From contig NC_030677.2 in the NCBI RefSeq assembly GCF_000004195.4, positions 198,609,872 to 198,673,871 on the forward strand: DNA of 64,000 bases, read 5' to 3'. Shown piece by piece: positions 35,001-41,300 of this stretch. The translations under genes were made by a program, and so were the position numbers. Below the pieces are notes generated by a model, which saw only the letters and a program-made list of their open reading frames with translations, was not told the DNA's origin and did not search any database. This DNA is from Xenopus tropicalis. Lineage: Eukaryota; Chordata; Amphibia; Anura; Pipidae. Positions within the stretch are counted from its first letter, which is position 1. Each line of letters opens with the position of its first letter.

Positions 35001-36304
35001 TAAGATATAATTACCCCTTATTGGGGCAGAACAGCCCTATTGGGTTTATTTAATGGTTAAATGATTCTCTTTTCTCTGTAATAATAAAACAGTACCTGTA
35101 CTTGATCCCAACTAATATATAATTACCCCTTATTGGGGGCAGAACAGCCCTATTGGGTTTATTTCATGGTTAAATGATTCCCTTTTCTCTGTAATAATAA
35201 AACAGTACCTGTACTTGATCCCAACTAAGATATAATTACCCCTTATTGGGGGCAGAACAGCCCTATTGGGTTTATTTCATGGTTAAATGATTCCCTTTTC
35301 TCTGTAATAATAAAACAGTACCTGTACTTGATCCCAACTAAGATATAATTACCCCTTATTGGGGGCAGAACAGCCCTATTGGGTTTATTTCATGGTTAAA
35401 TGATTCCCTTTTTCTCTGTAATAATAAAACAGTACCTGTACTTGATCCCAACTAAGATATAATTACCCCTTATTGGGGGCAGAACAGCCCTATTGGGTTT
35501 ATTTCATGGTTAAATGATTCCCTTTTCTCTGTAATAATAAAACAGTACCTGTACTTGATCCCAACTAAGATATAATTACCCCTTATTGGGGGCAGAACAG
35601 CCCTATTGGGTTTATTTCATGGTTAAATGATTCCCTTTTCTCTGTAATAATAAAACAGTACCTGTACTTGATCCCAACTAAGATATAATTACCCCTTATT
35701 GGGGGCAGAACAGCCCTATTGGGTTTATTTCATGGTTAAATGATTCCCTTTTCTCTGTAATAATAAAACAGTACCTGTACTTGATCCCAACTAAGATATA
35801 ATTACCCCTTATTGGGGGCAGAACAGTCCTATTGGGTTTAATTACTGTTTAAATCATTTTTTTATAGACTTAAGGTGGGAGATCCAAATTACAGAAAGAT
35901 CCCTTATCTGGAAAACCCCAGGTCCCAAGCATTCTGGATCGGGAACGGGTCCCATACTACAAACCTCCCAACCTGCCCCAAGCAAAGAATGCCACAAATG
36001 CTGGTATTTATACTTTATTAGCAGCCCCCTGAGGGAAAAATAAAAGCATTGTGCCTGTCAGTCAGATAAAAGGATGTAAAATCTGAGTATACATTCATTA
36101 AACATAATCACTGTTCTGTGTAGCTGCTATAGAAAGCAGTACCTGTCTGTTACTGGCTGCCCTGCTGGTTCTGGTAGGTTTATATCCCCTTTAAACATCC
36201 GGCCATACTTATATTTCAATAGGAAGCCGAATGGCTCGTCACTCACCCACACGCTTGGAGAGTTTGAGGTCCTCATTAAGCCACTGGCAGATAATGTCCG
36301 ACAT
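7846..36304 (-). CDS. spef2: Sperm flagellar protein 2 (SPEF2/KPL2), 5' part, exons 1-10 of a gene cut by the window edge
   Basis: SPEF2 is a large (about 1800 residues in mammals) axonemal protein of motile cilia and sperm flagella. It is a central-pair component needed for flagellar assembly. Here ten exons joined on the minus strand give 1539 nt and 513 residues without a stop, and all intron phases are compatible. Residues 1 to about 105 form the CH-like domain typical of the SPEF family (starts MSDIICQWLN; contains FSSGYLIGEVLNKF and GVPFDQNVAHSI). From about residue 135 the chain is highly charged and predicted coiled coil, with the near-invariant REEQLINRLMRQSQQERR in exon 8. The order and spacing of every exon match human SPEF2 as I remember it. 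The P-loop/adenylate-kinase-like part and the C-terminal half must lie left of position 1. Start choice: the ATG at 36304 matches the human N terminus and sits just below a CpG-rich promoter. Introns are filled with transposons and minisatellites, the largest being 10.5 kb (11835-22323). Confidence 0.95.
8015..9813 (-). other. SPEF2 intron 9
   Basis: 1.8 kb. Contains the 40-bp minisatellite at 8545-8785. The remainder shows no other gene or clear element ends. Confidence 0.7.
8545..8785. repeat. 40-bp minisatellite, about six copies
   Basis: The unit contains GATATACTGAGGCTATCATT and then TGTAATGTATTATGCTGCAA, with period 40. Copies differ at few positions (TTTGTAAT versus TTTGCAGT). Confidence 0.9.
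9814..10001 (-). CDS. spef2: SPEF2 exon 9
   Basis: It is 188 nt. The acceptor TTTTATTAAAAG is purine-rich next to the AG and unusual; the donor is GTAATG. It codes ALQKQAMLDHKEEIRKVQEL, HDQIAAERAEARYKKHYNLC and onward to YRELTN, leaving phase 2. Human SPEF2 has the matching HDQIAVERAQARYEKHYS block. Confidence 0.93.
10002..11645 (-). other. SPEF2 intron 8: repeat debris and foldback sequences
   Basis: 10240-10540 is a copy of a widespread repeat (GAGCTTACAATCTAAG, then GGGGAGAACATACAAACTTC). 10680-10930 is an inverted-repeat element whose halves mirror each other (CTAACATAATGGCCAGAATA and its complement). It is followed by the perfect palindrome. Confidence 0.6.
10931..11144. repeat. Perfect 105-bp inverted repeat with a 4-bp spacer
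   Basis: Arms 10931-11035 and 11040-11144 are exact reverse complements by my reading, with spacer TTAC at 11036-11039. The right arm is then partly repeated directly at about 11130-11217. The arm sequence is the end of the neighbouring foldback repeat (CTATAAAGGCTGGAGTG). Confidence 0.85.
11646..11834 (-). CDS. spef2: SPEF2 exon 8
   Basis: It is 189 nt (63 codons), with acceptor TTTGCTTCCAG and donor GTACAG. It codes EAFREEQLINRLMRQSQQER, RIAVQLMHARHEKEVMQQNR and onward to DREA. This is the most conserved stretch in the window, almost identical to human SPEF2. A repeat begins about 25 bp on the intron side of its acceptor. Confidence 0.97.
11858..12080. mobile_element. 5' part of an AAAGGGG TTAA-type repeat near exon 8
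   Basis: Begins CTAAAGGGGTTGTTCACC, followed by TTAACTTTTAGTATGATGTA, the same family as 20098, 32562 and others. The right end is lost. It starts about 25 bp from the exon 8 acceptor. Confidence 0.6.
12275..12712. mobile_element. Harbinger-like foldback MITE
   Basis: Starts GGGGCACATTTACTAA and ends TTAGTAAATCAGCCCC. The 3-bp flanks are CTA on both sides (12272-12274, 12713-12715). The interior is rich in TTTTTTCG and its complement, so nearly the whole element can fold into a hairpin. Confidence 0.8.
13331..13699. mobile_element. TTAA MITE, second copy of the AACAGTAACAC family
   Basis: Left TTAA at 13327-13330, then AGGAACAGTAACAC. The right end is decayed (GGTGATACTGATCC). Related to 4029-4422. 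Confidence 0.65.
13997..14913. mobile_element. hAT-like element, 917 bp
   Basis: Terminal inverted repeats CATACCTCCCAAC and GTTGGGAGGTATG. Flanking 8-mers CCCTAAAT (13989-13996) and CCTTAAAT (14914-14921) match at 7 of 8. No transposase frame is intact inside, so it is nonautonomous or decayed. Confidence 0.8.
15001..15460. repeat. Fragments of two interspersed repeats
   Basis: 15020-15125 matches the start of the repeat at 10240 (GAGCTCACAATCTG, CATATTCACACACAAAC). 15140-15440 is a divergent copy of the AAAGGGG TTAA-type family (GTTCACTTACAATTAACC, then TGGTTGCTAGGGTAATTT). Confidence 0.5.
16202..16979 (+). mobile_element. TA-flanked MITE with about five 113-bp units (copy D)
   Basis: Begins CAGATATCGGACCCC, ends CCCATACCTG, with TA at 16200-16201 and 16980-16981. 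Array units are nearly identical to those of copies A-C and E-F. Confidence 0.85.
17352..17630 (+). pseudogene. ORF fragment at the head of the 41-bp array, repeat-derived
   Basis: A 92-codon frame with a central block (EEGRFHLNIRKGFVTVRAVK, then LCNSLPESVVLADTLYSFKK). The FxVRxxxLxNSLP pattern resembles the last segment of many non-LTR retrotransposon reverse-transcriptase proteins. I cannot assign it firmly. Its final codons and stop lie in the first unit of the 41-bp minisatellite. The noncoding tail (GATCCAGGGACTGG to about 19525) resumes after the array. It is an interspersed repeat, not a host gene. Confidence 0.45.
17598..19325 (+). repeat. 41-bp minisatellite, about 42 copies
   Basis: The unit reads AAGTGAGGGAATACAGGGGT then AGGGGAGATAGCTCTCAGTAC. 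Variants (GGGTTATGGGAG, GGGGTATGGGAG, AGGGGGGATAG) recur in blocks. It lies within SPEF2 intron 7. The frame shifts between units, so it is not protein-coding. Confidence 0.95.
19326..19530 (+). repeat. 3' tail of the repeat interrupted by the 41-bp array
   Basis: GATCCAGGGACTGGTCCGAT through GGACGTATGTCTTTTTTCAA and ACTTACTATGTTACTATGT. This conserved tail is seen again, shortened, at about 46333-46384. Confidence 0.7.
20098..21242. mobile_element. AAAGGGG TTAA-type repeat split by a Harbinger insertion
   Basis: 20098-20128 (CTGCTCACCTTTAAATTAAC) continues at 20826 (TTAGTATGATGTAGACATTG) to about 21242 (AAAGTTAACTTAAA). The middle is the nested element 20129-20825. Confidence 0.7.
20129..20825. 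mobile_element. Harbinger-like MITE with an internal ~59-bp tandem repeat
   Basis: Starts GGGGCACATTTACC, ends GTAAATCAGCCCC. The TTA duplication is at 20126-20128 and 20826-20828. Positions 20165-20545 hold about seven units of about 59 bp (TTTTCAAGGGGAAGCTAATC then CCTTCATTGTTTTCTATTTC). Confidence 0.8.
21243..22140. repeat. Interspersed repeat with a 55-bp minisatellite (21553-22115)
   Basis: 21410-21545 is the reverse complement of a repeat also seen at 46790-46960. From 21553 a 55-bp unit (CATTTTATTTTGAGTCTCAA, then AGTAGCAGTACTATGCAGGG) is repeated about ten times, with two shortened units. Confidence 0.85.
22324..22513 (-). CDS. spef2: SPEF2 exon 7
   Basis: It is 190 nt, with acceptor TTATTGTAG and donor GTAAGA. 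It codes the strongly conserved DDYVRKIQKRLEEDSVAREQ and REKRRRRILMEQLVGHGAQE. Phase 2 in, phase 0 out. It is separated from exon 8 by the largest intron seen here, 10.5 kb. Confidence 0.95.
22514..24727 (-). other. SPEF2 intron 6
   Basis: 2.2 kb. Contains the hAT element at 24175-24482. 22530-24160 shows no exon or clear element ends. Confidence 0.6.
24175..24482. mobile_element. hAT nonautonomous element with perfect 8-bp target duplication
   Basis: Starts CAGTGATCCCCAACC, ends GGTTGGGGACTCCTG. The 8-mer CCTTATAG is repeated exactly at 24167-24174 and 24483-24490. Length 308 bp with no ORF. Confidence 0.9.
24728..24804 (-). CDS. spef2: SPEF2 exon 6
   Basis: It is 77 nt. The acceptor is a run of T followed by ATTAG, and the donor is GTATAG. 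It codes EVYTEITKFEKGVKDGSVGS and then LSANT, leaving phase 2. This low-conservation linker corresponds to the human DVADEIKKFEALIKKD stretch. The phases match exons 5 and 7, but sequence support is weaker than for its neighbours. Confidence 0.8.
25008..25148 (-). CDS. spef2: SPEF2 exon 5
   Basis: It is 141 nt (47 codons), with acceptor CCCCTCAG and donor GTCAGT. It codes LRRARRRQTEIMARIQAAIV, then PQNRTLKAIEAQKMLKKKKE, ending AE. The human counterpart has the same length and the same NRTLKA.EAQKM..KKKEAE signature. Phase 0 in and out. Confidence 0.93.
26337..26483. mobile_element. hAT-like MITE (TAGGGATGCACC family)
   Basis: Starts TAGGGATGCACCGAATCC, ends TTTGGTGCATCCCTA. Flanks TTTTATAT (26329-26336) and TTTAATAT (26484-26491) agree at 7 of 8. 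Same family as 6547-6827. Confidence 0.85.
26660..26948. mobile_element. MITE of the AGGTGGCCATACA family
   Basis: Begins AGGTGGCCATACATG and ends with decayed CCTGTATGGCCGGTT. TAA flanks are at 26657-26659 and 26949-26951. Better preserved copy at 61586-61968. Confidence 0.7.
27392..27562 (-). CDS. spef2: SPEF2 exon 4
   Basis: It is 171 nt (57 codons), phase 0 at both ends. The acceptor is TTTCTTAG. The donor is AAG|GTTATT, a weak site. It codes RLKTIIPRQSEISLQRVSEQ and onward to RIQDIEK, with a heptad-rich charged character that begins the coiled-coil region. The exon end coincides with the conserved DIEK of human SPEF2. Confidence 0.9.
27563..28386 (-). other. SPEF2 intron 3
   Basis: 824 bp, AT-rich, with a short TATATA run near 27597. 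28070-28250 may be an old repeat (CTCCTGGTTGCTGG). No exon. Confidence 0.6.
28387..28639 (-). CDS. spef2: SPEF2 exon 3
   Basis: It is 253 nt, with acceptor CTTTCTGTAG ending at 28640 and donor GTAGGA from 28386. It finishes the CH-like domain (KLNNFTRIEPTLQLLGVPFD, then ATRLLYQLFIALQKKKKAGL) and ends at MYRE. The frame stays open for another 40-plus codons into the intron, so the exon end rests on homology with human SPEF2 and on clean joining to exon 4. Confidence 0.92.
28640..30450 (-). other. SPEF2 intron 2
   Basis: 1.8 kb. Contains the short hAT element 30112-30314; otherwise AT-rich without a recognised feature. Confidence 0.6.
30112..30314. mobile_element. hAT-like MITE (TAGGGGTGCCACC family)
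   Basis: Starts TAGGGGTGCCACC, ends GGTGGCAATCCTA. Flanks GATATGAA (30104-30111) and GATATGAT (30315-30322) agree at 7 of 8. 203 bp with no coding potential. Confidence 0.85.
30451..30553 (-). CDS. spef2: SPEF2 exon 2
   Basis: It is 103 nt, with acceptor TTGTGTTTCAG ending at 30554 and donor GTCAGT from 30450. It codes EPKYLAKEFSSGYLIGEVLN and then KFQLQEDFDQFSQTR, the core of the CH-like domain. The phase-1 entry and phase-2 exit fit exons 1 and 3 exactly. Confidence 0.95.
31408..32392 (+). mobile_element. 113-bp array MITE with lost right end (copy E)
   Basis: Left end CAGGTATAGGATCC with TA at 31406-31407. About seven 113-bp units follow. The right end stops at CATAACAGG without the ATACCTG terminus. 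Confidence 0.8.
32405..32557 (+). repeat. Paralogous unfilled site of copy B
   Basis: TTCTCATATAGAATTGAG through GAGCAGAAGAGCCCACTGAC and TTCCTGGTATCCTGCTGGG corresponds to 1690-1770 joined to 3121-3135. It shows the host repeat before insertion. Confidence 0.75.
32770..34468. mobile_element. TA-flanked element with CCGTATATACT ends
   Basis: Inverted ends: CCGTATATACTTGAGTATAA and its complement ending AGTATATACGG. TA is at 32768-32769 and 34469-34470. 1.7 kb with no intact transposase. It contains the Harbinger-like element 33185-33715, and a GC-rich foldback at about 34120-34290. Confidence 0.8.
33185..33715. mobile_element. Harbinger-like foldback MITE, innermost of the stack
   Basis: Starts GGGGCACATTTACTAA, ends TTAGTAAATGTGCCCC, with TAA at 33182-33184 and 33716-33718. 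The arms are long inverted copies rich in TTTTTCGTAGCG, so it can fold end to end. Confidence 0.85.
34667..34796. mobile_element. Truncated AGGAAAACTATACC TTAA repeat
   Basis: Left TTAA at 34663-34666. The sequence (TAAAAATATATTGCATAAAC and onward to GTATGTGCCATTGGGG) runs directly into a 113-bp array at about 34797. Relative at 5750-5880. Confidence 0.65.
34797..35955 (+). mobile_element. Left-truncated 113-bp array MITE, about nine units (copy F)
   Basis: Starts inside a unit (GGGGCAGAACAGCCC) and ends GGTCCCATAC without the last bases. The first three units carry TTTAATGG and the next six TTTCATGG. Confidence 0.8.
36247..36304 (-). CDS. spef2: SPEF2 exon 1 (coding part)
   Basis: Codes residues 1-19 (MSDIICQWLNEDLKLSKRV) plus the first base of codon 20. 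The donor GTGAGT begins at 36246 and is close to consensus. This is the first helix of the CH-like domain; human SPEF2 begins almost identically. The 5' untranslated part is not defined. Confidence 0.93.
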
Positions 36305-36500
36305 GCTGACCGAGCCTTAGCGAGCCCCGCCGCCCGGTACCATAACACTGATTCGCTGCCCTTAATTCGGTTCAGCGCTGCCTGGTCGCGTCCCGTCTCC
36401 TAGGGCAACCTGTTGCTATGCAGCGGTTACCAAGAGCGCTGACGGAAGCCTGGAGGGGTTCAGAAAGTGTAGAACAGCGCTCAGGTGACCTTAAGCAGCC
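36305..36500 (-). promoter_or_regulatory. SPEF2 promoter region, CpG-rich
   Basis: About 200 bp directly upstream of the SPEF2 start codon are GC- and CpG-rich (for example CGAGCCCCGCCGCCCGG, and GGTCGCGTCCCG), in sharp contrast to the AT-rich introns. No TATA box is evident. The transcription start cannot be fixed from sequence. It is the only CpG-rich unique segment in the window and fits a TATA-less ciliary gene promoter. Confidence 0.65.
36395..36409 (-). promoter_or_regulatory. Candidate RFX X-box
   Basis: The minus-strand sequence GTTGCCCTAGGAGAC fits the X-box form GTTGCC, a spacer of up to 3, then GGAGAC/GGCAAC. It lies about 91-105 bp upstream of the ATG. RFX factors use such sites to drive ciliary genes. 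A second partial motif (GGTTACC and GTTGCTATG) lies just upstream at 36411-36432. Confidence 0.6.
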
Positions 36501-37022
36501 AATCATTTTGTTTTCTGAGCACTGAGCAGCCCTGAAGCGGTGGCTTGTGTGTTTCCTTACGCTCTGTGTACTGATGTTTGTGGGCAGAGCCGCCCTCAGA
36601 AAATTTGGGTCCCGTAGTTATTTGGACCCCCATAAACACAAGTGGGCAGTACTAACATTTTGACCACGCCCCTTGTGTGTGCAATATAAACAGCTGATGT
36701 TACTCTACAATAACCAGTTCATAGAGTTCTATCAATTCTTGTGGTAATTAACAGTTCATTTGGGGTTAGTGGAGTTTTCCCATAAGTTTAACCCCTACAC
36801 TCCTTCCTGCAGTTGATCTGCATCATATGGAAGTTACGTAAATGATGCAAATTGAGGGGCCCAATAACAAGTCAGTATTAGTTCACAAAAATAGTAAAAT
36901 AAAATGTGTTACTAGGTCAGTGTTTAATTTGGTGAGGGGGCAGCGTGTAAGAAGGTGAAAAAATAAGTTGCATAAGTTTATTAGAAAGTAATCTACGTTT
37001 TTGCATAAGTTATGTAAATTGC
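36501..37022. other. Gene-free flank upstream of SPEF2
   Basis: Includes probable repeat sequence at 36590-36700 (GAGCCGCCCTCAGAAAATTT). No divergent gene start is visible opposite SPEF2. Confidence 0.5.
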
Positions 37023-37026
37023 TTAT

Positions 37027-37775
37027 AGGAGAAGGAAAGTCAAAACCTATTAAGCACACTATTAAATAGTACTACTATTGCTGTGTAAAAACGCTATATT
37101 CCTGGCTTGCCCAGAGAAAGATTTACAGAGATACACATACTAGAACCTACATACTTGTTGCAGTGAACGGCGCCGCCATCGCTCGCTACTCGTATCTGCC
37201 ATACTACTGCCATATCTGCCGGCTACTCGTATCTGTCACTCACCCACCCCCCTTCCCTGCCGCTTCCACTCCTGCCGTGATGCTCCCCGCTCCTGCCATG
37301 CTGACACAACCCCCCCGCTCCTGCCATGCTGCTCCCCGCTCCTACCATGCTGCTGCCACAAACCCCGCCACTCCCCGCTCCTGCCATGCTGCTCCCCGCT
37401 CCTACCATGATGCTGCCACAAACCCCGCCACTCCCCGCTCCTGCCATGCTGCTCCCCGCTCCTACCATGATGCTGCCACAAACCCCGCCACTCCCCGCTC
37501 CTGCCATGCTGCTCCCCGCTCCTACCATGATGCTGCCACAAACCCCGCCACTCCCCGCTCCTGCCATGCTGCTCCCCGCTCCTACCAAGTCGCCAAGTCT
37601 GGAAAGAGCGATGCATTATGGGAATCTTCTCTACACTGCTCAGCGTTTTTTTTTTCCTGTTTGGCTTCTGATCTTCTGAACATGTGAAGTATGGGGAGAC
37701 TTAAGGGCACTATTGAGAGAACTGAAGGTATACCTGCAGCTTGAGATTAACTCTTTATTAGCCTTTCCTTCTCCT
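37027..37775. mobile_element. AGGAGAAGG TTAA-type MITE carrying a 60-bp minisatellite
   Basis: Starts AGGAGAAGGAAAG after TTAT (mutated TTAA, 37023-37026) and ends CTTTCCTTCTCCT before TTAA (37776-37779). The outer parts match 57315-57731. The middle holds the GC-rich array. Confidence 0.8.
37311..37590. repeat. 60-bp GC-rich minisatellite, about 4.5 copies
   Basis: The unit is CTCCTGCCATGCTGCTCCCC then GCTCCTACCATGATGCTGCC and ACAAACCCCGCCACTCCCCG. Because 60 is a multiple of three, all frames stay open and give spurious 117-174-codon proteins. Confidence 0.9.
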
Positions 37776-37959
37776 TTAAGCGCAGGGGCTCAATGATGTT
37801 GCTGTGGGGCCCAAGAATCAGACATTAGCCTGCTGAAAAGTTCATGTAGCAGACAGTGGAATTTTCTGTAAGTTTTTAATTCATTGGTGGTCAATGGCGT
37901 TTGCCCCCTCACTGCCCACTCAAGCTTCTCTGCATTGTATTTTACTTGATACACAAGTT

Positions 37960-38300
37960 TCTAAAGGAATGCTGTCACGGGAACACATGTTTTTTCAAAA
38001 CCCATTAGTTAATAGAGATTCTCCAGCAGAATCCTGCATTGTAATCTGTTTTTCACAAACACAAACAGATTTTTTTATATTTAACTTTGAAATGTCACAT
38101 GGGGCTAGCCATATTCTTCATTTCCCAGGGTGCCACAGCCATGTGACCAGTGCTCTGATAAACTTCAGTCACACTTTACTGCTGCGCTGCAAGTTGGAGT
38201 GATATCCCCCCCCCCCCCCTCACAGCAGCCGATCAGCAGAACAATGGGAAGGGAGCAAGATAGCAGCTCCCAGTAGGTATCAGAATAGCACTCAATAGTA
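37960..38300. repeat. Interspersed repeat with a poly-C run
   Basis: CTAAAGGAATGCTGTCACGGG through GTTGGAGTGATATC resembles a common frog TTAAAGGAA repeat. A run of about 14 C is at 38206-38219. Confidence 0.5.
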
Positions 38301-41300
38301 AGAAATCCAAGTCCGGCTTGGGACTCCTCCAGTTACATGGGAGTAGGAGAAACAATAGGTTAGCTGAAAGCAGTTCTAATGTGTAGCGCTGGCTGAAAGC
38401 TCAGACTCAGGCACAATGCACTGAGATGGCGCCTACACACCAATATTACAGCTAAAAATATATTTGTTGGTTCAAGAATAAAATCTTTAATGGTAGAGTG
38501 AATTATTTGCCGTGTAAACAGTGTCATTTATAAATAAAACGTATACCATAATGTTTCCGGGTAGGTTTTGGTAAGTTTTTGCAAATTGCATAACTTTTGT
38601 GATGCAGCCGGGCCCCTTTCACAAGCAGAATTCACTGGGCCCGTACCCTCTGATTGTGGGAGCGATTTTTTTAGGCAAATTGCAAATGGTTGTAGTAATT
38701 TTTGGTAGTACAAATTTTTATCTTGTTAACTATGAACTGGTATTTGAGAAACTTAAGAAAAGAGTATAGGACCATCTCTGAGAGCAAAGCTCTGCAGTAT
38801 TTCCCAGTAGTCGGATAACTAGCAGCAATTCCAGTGATGCTGAAAATAAAGCAGGCCATGCACACACCAGTATTATTTCACCATATTCAGTATAGTTATG
38901 GATATTGGTCCAGTTGGTTTGGGGGTTGGCACGTTAGTAAATCTTGCAACTGTAAATGATGGGCTCTACAAGGTTTGCAGTCTCTTGGGAAGTTGTGCAA
39001 AGATGGTGACACAGTGCTCACAATGGCGTGGACTTTGTGCTGGTGCATACCAAAAGTGAACCCGCACCCGACCCTAACCTGCCTGCACCCAACCTGATTG
39101 GACATTTCACCTCTGTTTATAAACCCGTGCCTGCCCCAACTCTGATGTCACAAGGTGGGGGGCAGCAACACACTTATAAATAGAAGCTGCCAGAGTCAGA
39201 AGTGGGGCACAGTAAGGTCTCAGGTGAGGAGGGCCTGGGGCCCTCACATGATTAATTTGGAATTGCCTAGTGATTTAAACTTCTCTTTTAGACTAATGCC
39301 ACATGGGGCTGATTCTCGGCCTGCGGACAAACGCAAAAAAAGTCTGCATATTTTTTTAACTGATGTATATTTGCAAAGTTGCTTAAAATTATGTTTACTT
39401 TTCAAAGAGTTGAAGTTGTGTTTGGGTTGACGTCCCCTTGAAAATTAGAATGATATGATCATAATGGAGTCTAATAATGGGTTTCCGGAAAATGGATTCC
39501 ATTTTTATACAAAATGAATGGCAAGCCTTTTGCATCTGCCAATTGACTCTTTGCAGTGTCGAGTTAGTTGTCTCTTCAGCCAGCTATCCTAGGGAGTTAC
39601 AACCTCTGTATATGGGTAGAGGGTAACTTACCTTTTACTGTCACTTGCCCCAGATTGTCTTTACCTACACATCCAATGAGGAGTGGTGAGGACTCTTAGC
39701 ATGGTGACATCAACAAAATTAACTCCCTGATGGAATGTTCATTTTTTTCAGAGGTGTTTCGGTTAGGAGTTCAGGGAGTGCCTTTTTAGGGGCCACAGTA
39801 CATTTTGGAGATCAATTTATGGCTTATCCCCCATAGTAAATGCTTTCTCTGCTTCCCCTTTTGTTGCAGCTTTGATTTGGGGATTATCCAAACCTTTAAC
39901 GTTCACCGCAAAGAATGTCTTGGCAGCAGTTCCTTGAGTGATCTTGAACGTGGCAGTGGTCTGAAGGTAATAAAAATAAACATGATTGATGCACAGCCCT
40001 ATACTGCATTAGCTTGGAATCAGGTCAAGCAATCTACACCCACTAGCGGCTTCCCACAAGGCTGGCTCTTATGGTGACAGTGAAAAAGCAGCTGCCGAGA
40101 CTTCAGAAATCAAGAAGAAAGGAATGAAGAGTTGAATGTCAACTGGGAACAGCGGCACAAAGAAACAACCTTTGGCAACCTTGTGGCTTTCCTGCGCCCG
40201 CATCTTGGGGGGGAAGTTTATAAAGTTGTGCAAAATACTCAGCAGCACTCAGTGTTGGTTTTTATGCATCACTTTTCAGTTTATATTCTACACTGGGCTA
40301 TAGATTTGCATAATATAATTATGGGTCTGATTTATCAGCATTCAAATTTTAATTTTTTTGTGCAAAATCTCCAAAATTCAGATTATGGTTTCCAAAACTA
40401 CAATGCTTATATTTATTAAAGGAGAAGGAAAGATAAATCACTGGTAGTGATGAGCAAATTTTTTCGCCAGGCATGGATTCGCAGCAAATTTCTGCATTTT
40501 GCAGTTGGCGAATTGTTTCTGGAAACCTCCACGAAATTTTACAGTCCTGTCAAAATCGGTGTAAAAAAAGGTCGTGGTCGGGTAAAAAAAGGGCATGTTT
40601 GCGTCAAAATAGCCACGGTCGGTCAGAAAAGGGCACAGTTGCGGGAAAATAGGCACAGTCATGTCAAAAAAAGTTGCATGCTGAGCCCATGGCACCCACA
40701 TTTCATGAATTTTTTGCAGAATTTTTCCATAGTTTCGGGAATTTTTTGGCAAAGCGAAAGGGACAGATTACAGTAGAATACAAATTTGATGCATTCAAGG
40801 TTTTTTTTGATGGTTTAATTCAAATTTCATAATTAAATAAGCAAGCATTCAAGTTTGGAAAATTTTGAGTTGAGGTCAGGTTGAGCTCTTCCTTTCGACC
40901 TCCCCATCTGTGACATAACACTGCCGGCTTCTTCTCCCGGCTTGTGAATTTATAGACGCAAACACAATGACCCTAACCCGTCCCTGTTTTGATGTCATTG
41001 CGGGTTGGGTCTGATTCTGTCCTAAAATGCCTATGATTAAGGGTGGATGCGCCCGAAATGAGTCAGATGTCTGATGCTGCTGCCTATTTTTATTTTGTTC
41101 TAATAAAGATCTACTCAAGTCTTCTTGTTTCTTTCCCTTCATGTTGATACAGCTTGGAGTGGCTAGAGGAGATTGCACCCGACTTTCCAATTAGGACAAC
41201 TTTTAACTTGCTGCATTTCCACTTGGTGAGTCTGAGCAGGGCTGATTTCCTTTGTTTGTATTATTGTTATAGGGGCTTTCTATTTAGTCCTCCATTCATT

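Larger units (their letters stand above)
30554..36246 (-). other. SPEF2 intron 1
   Basis: 5.7 kb. The left 0.8 kb is unique AT-rich sequence; from 31408 to about 35955 it is a stack of mobile elements listed separately. Confidence 0.7.

Noticed and set aside
37163..37687. ORFs of 117-174 codons rich in Ala/Pro or Gly/Ser on both strands
   Set aside because: Product of the 60-bp array inside a MITE; open in several frames at once.
38206..38219. Poly-C run as a possible regulatory G-quadruplex
   Set aside because: A single homopolymer inside a common repeat; likely a length-variable tract.
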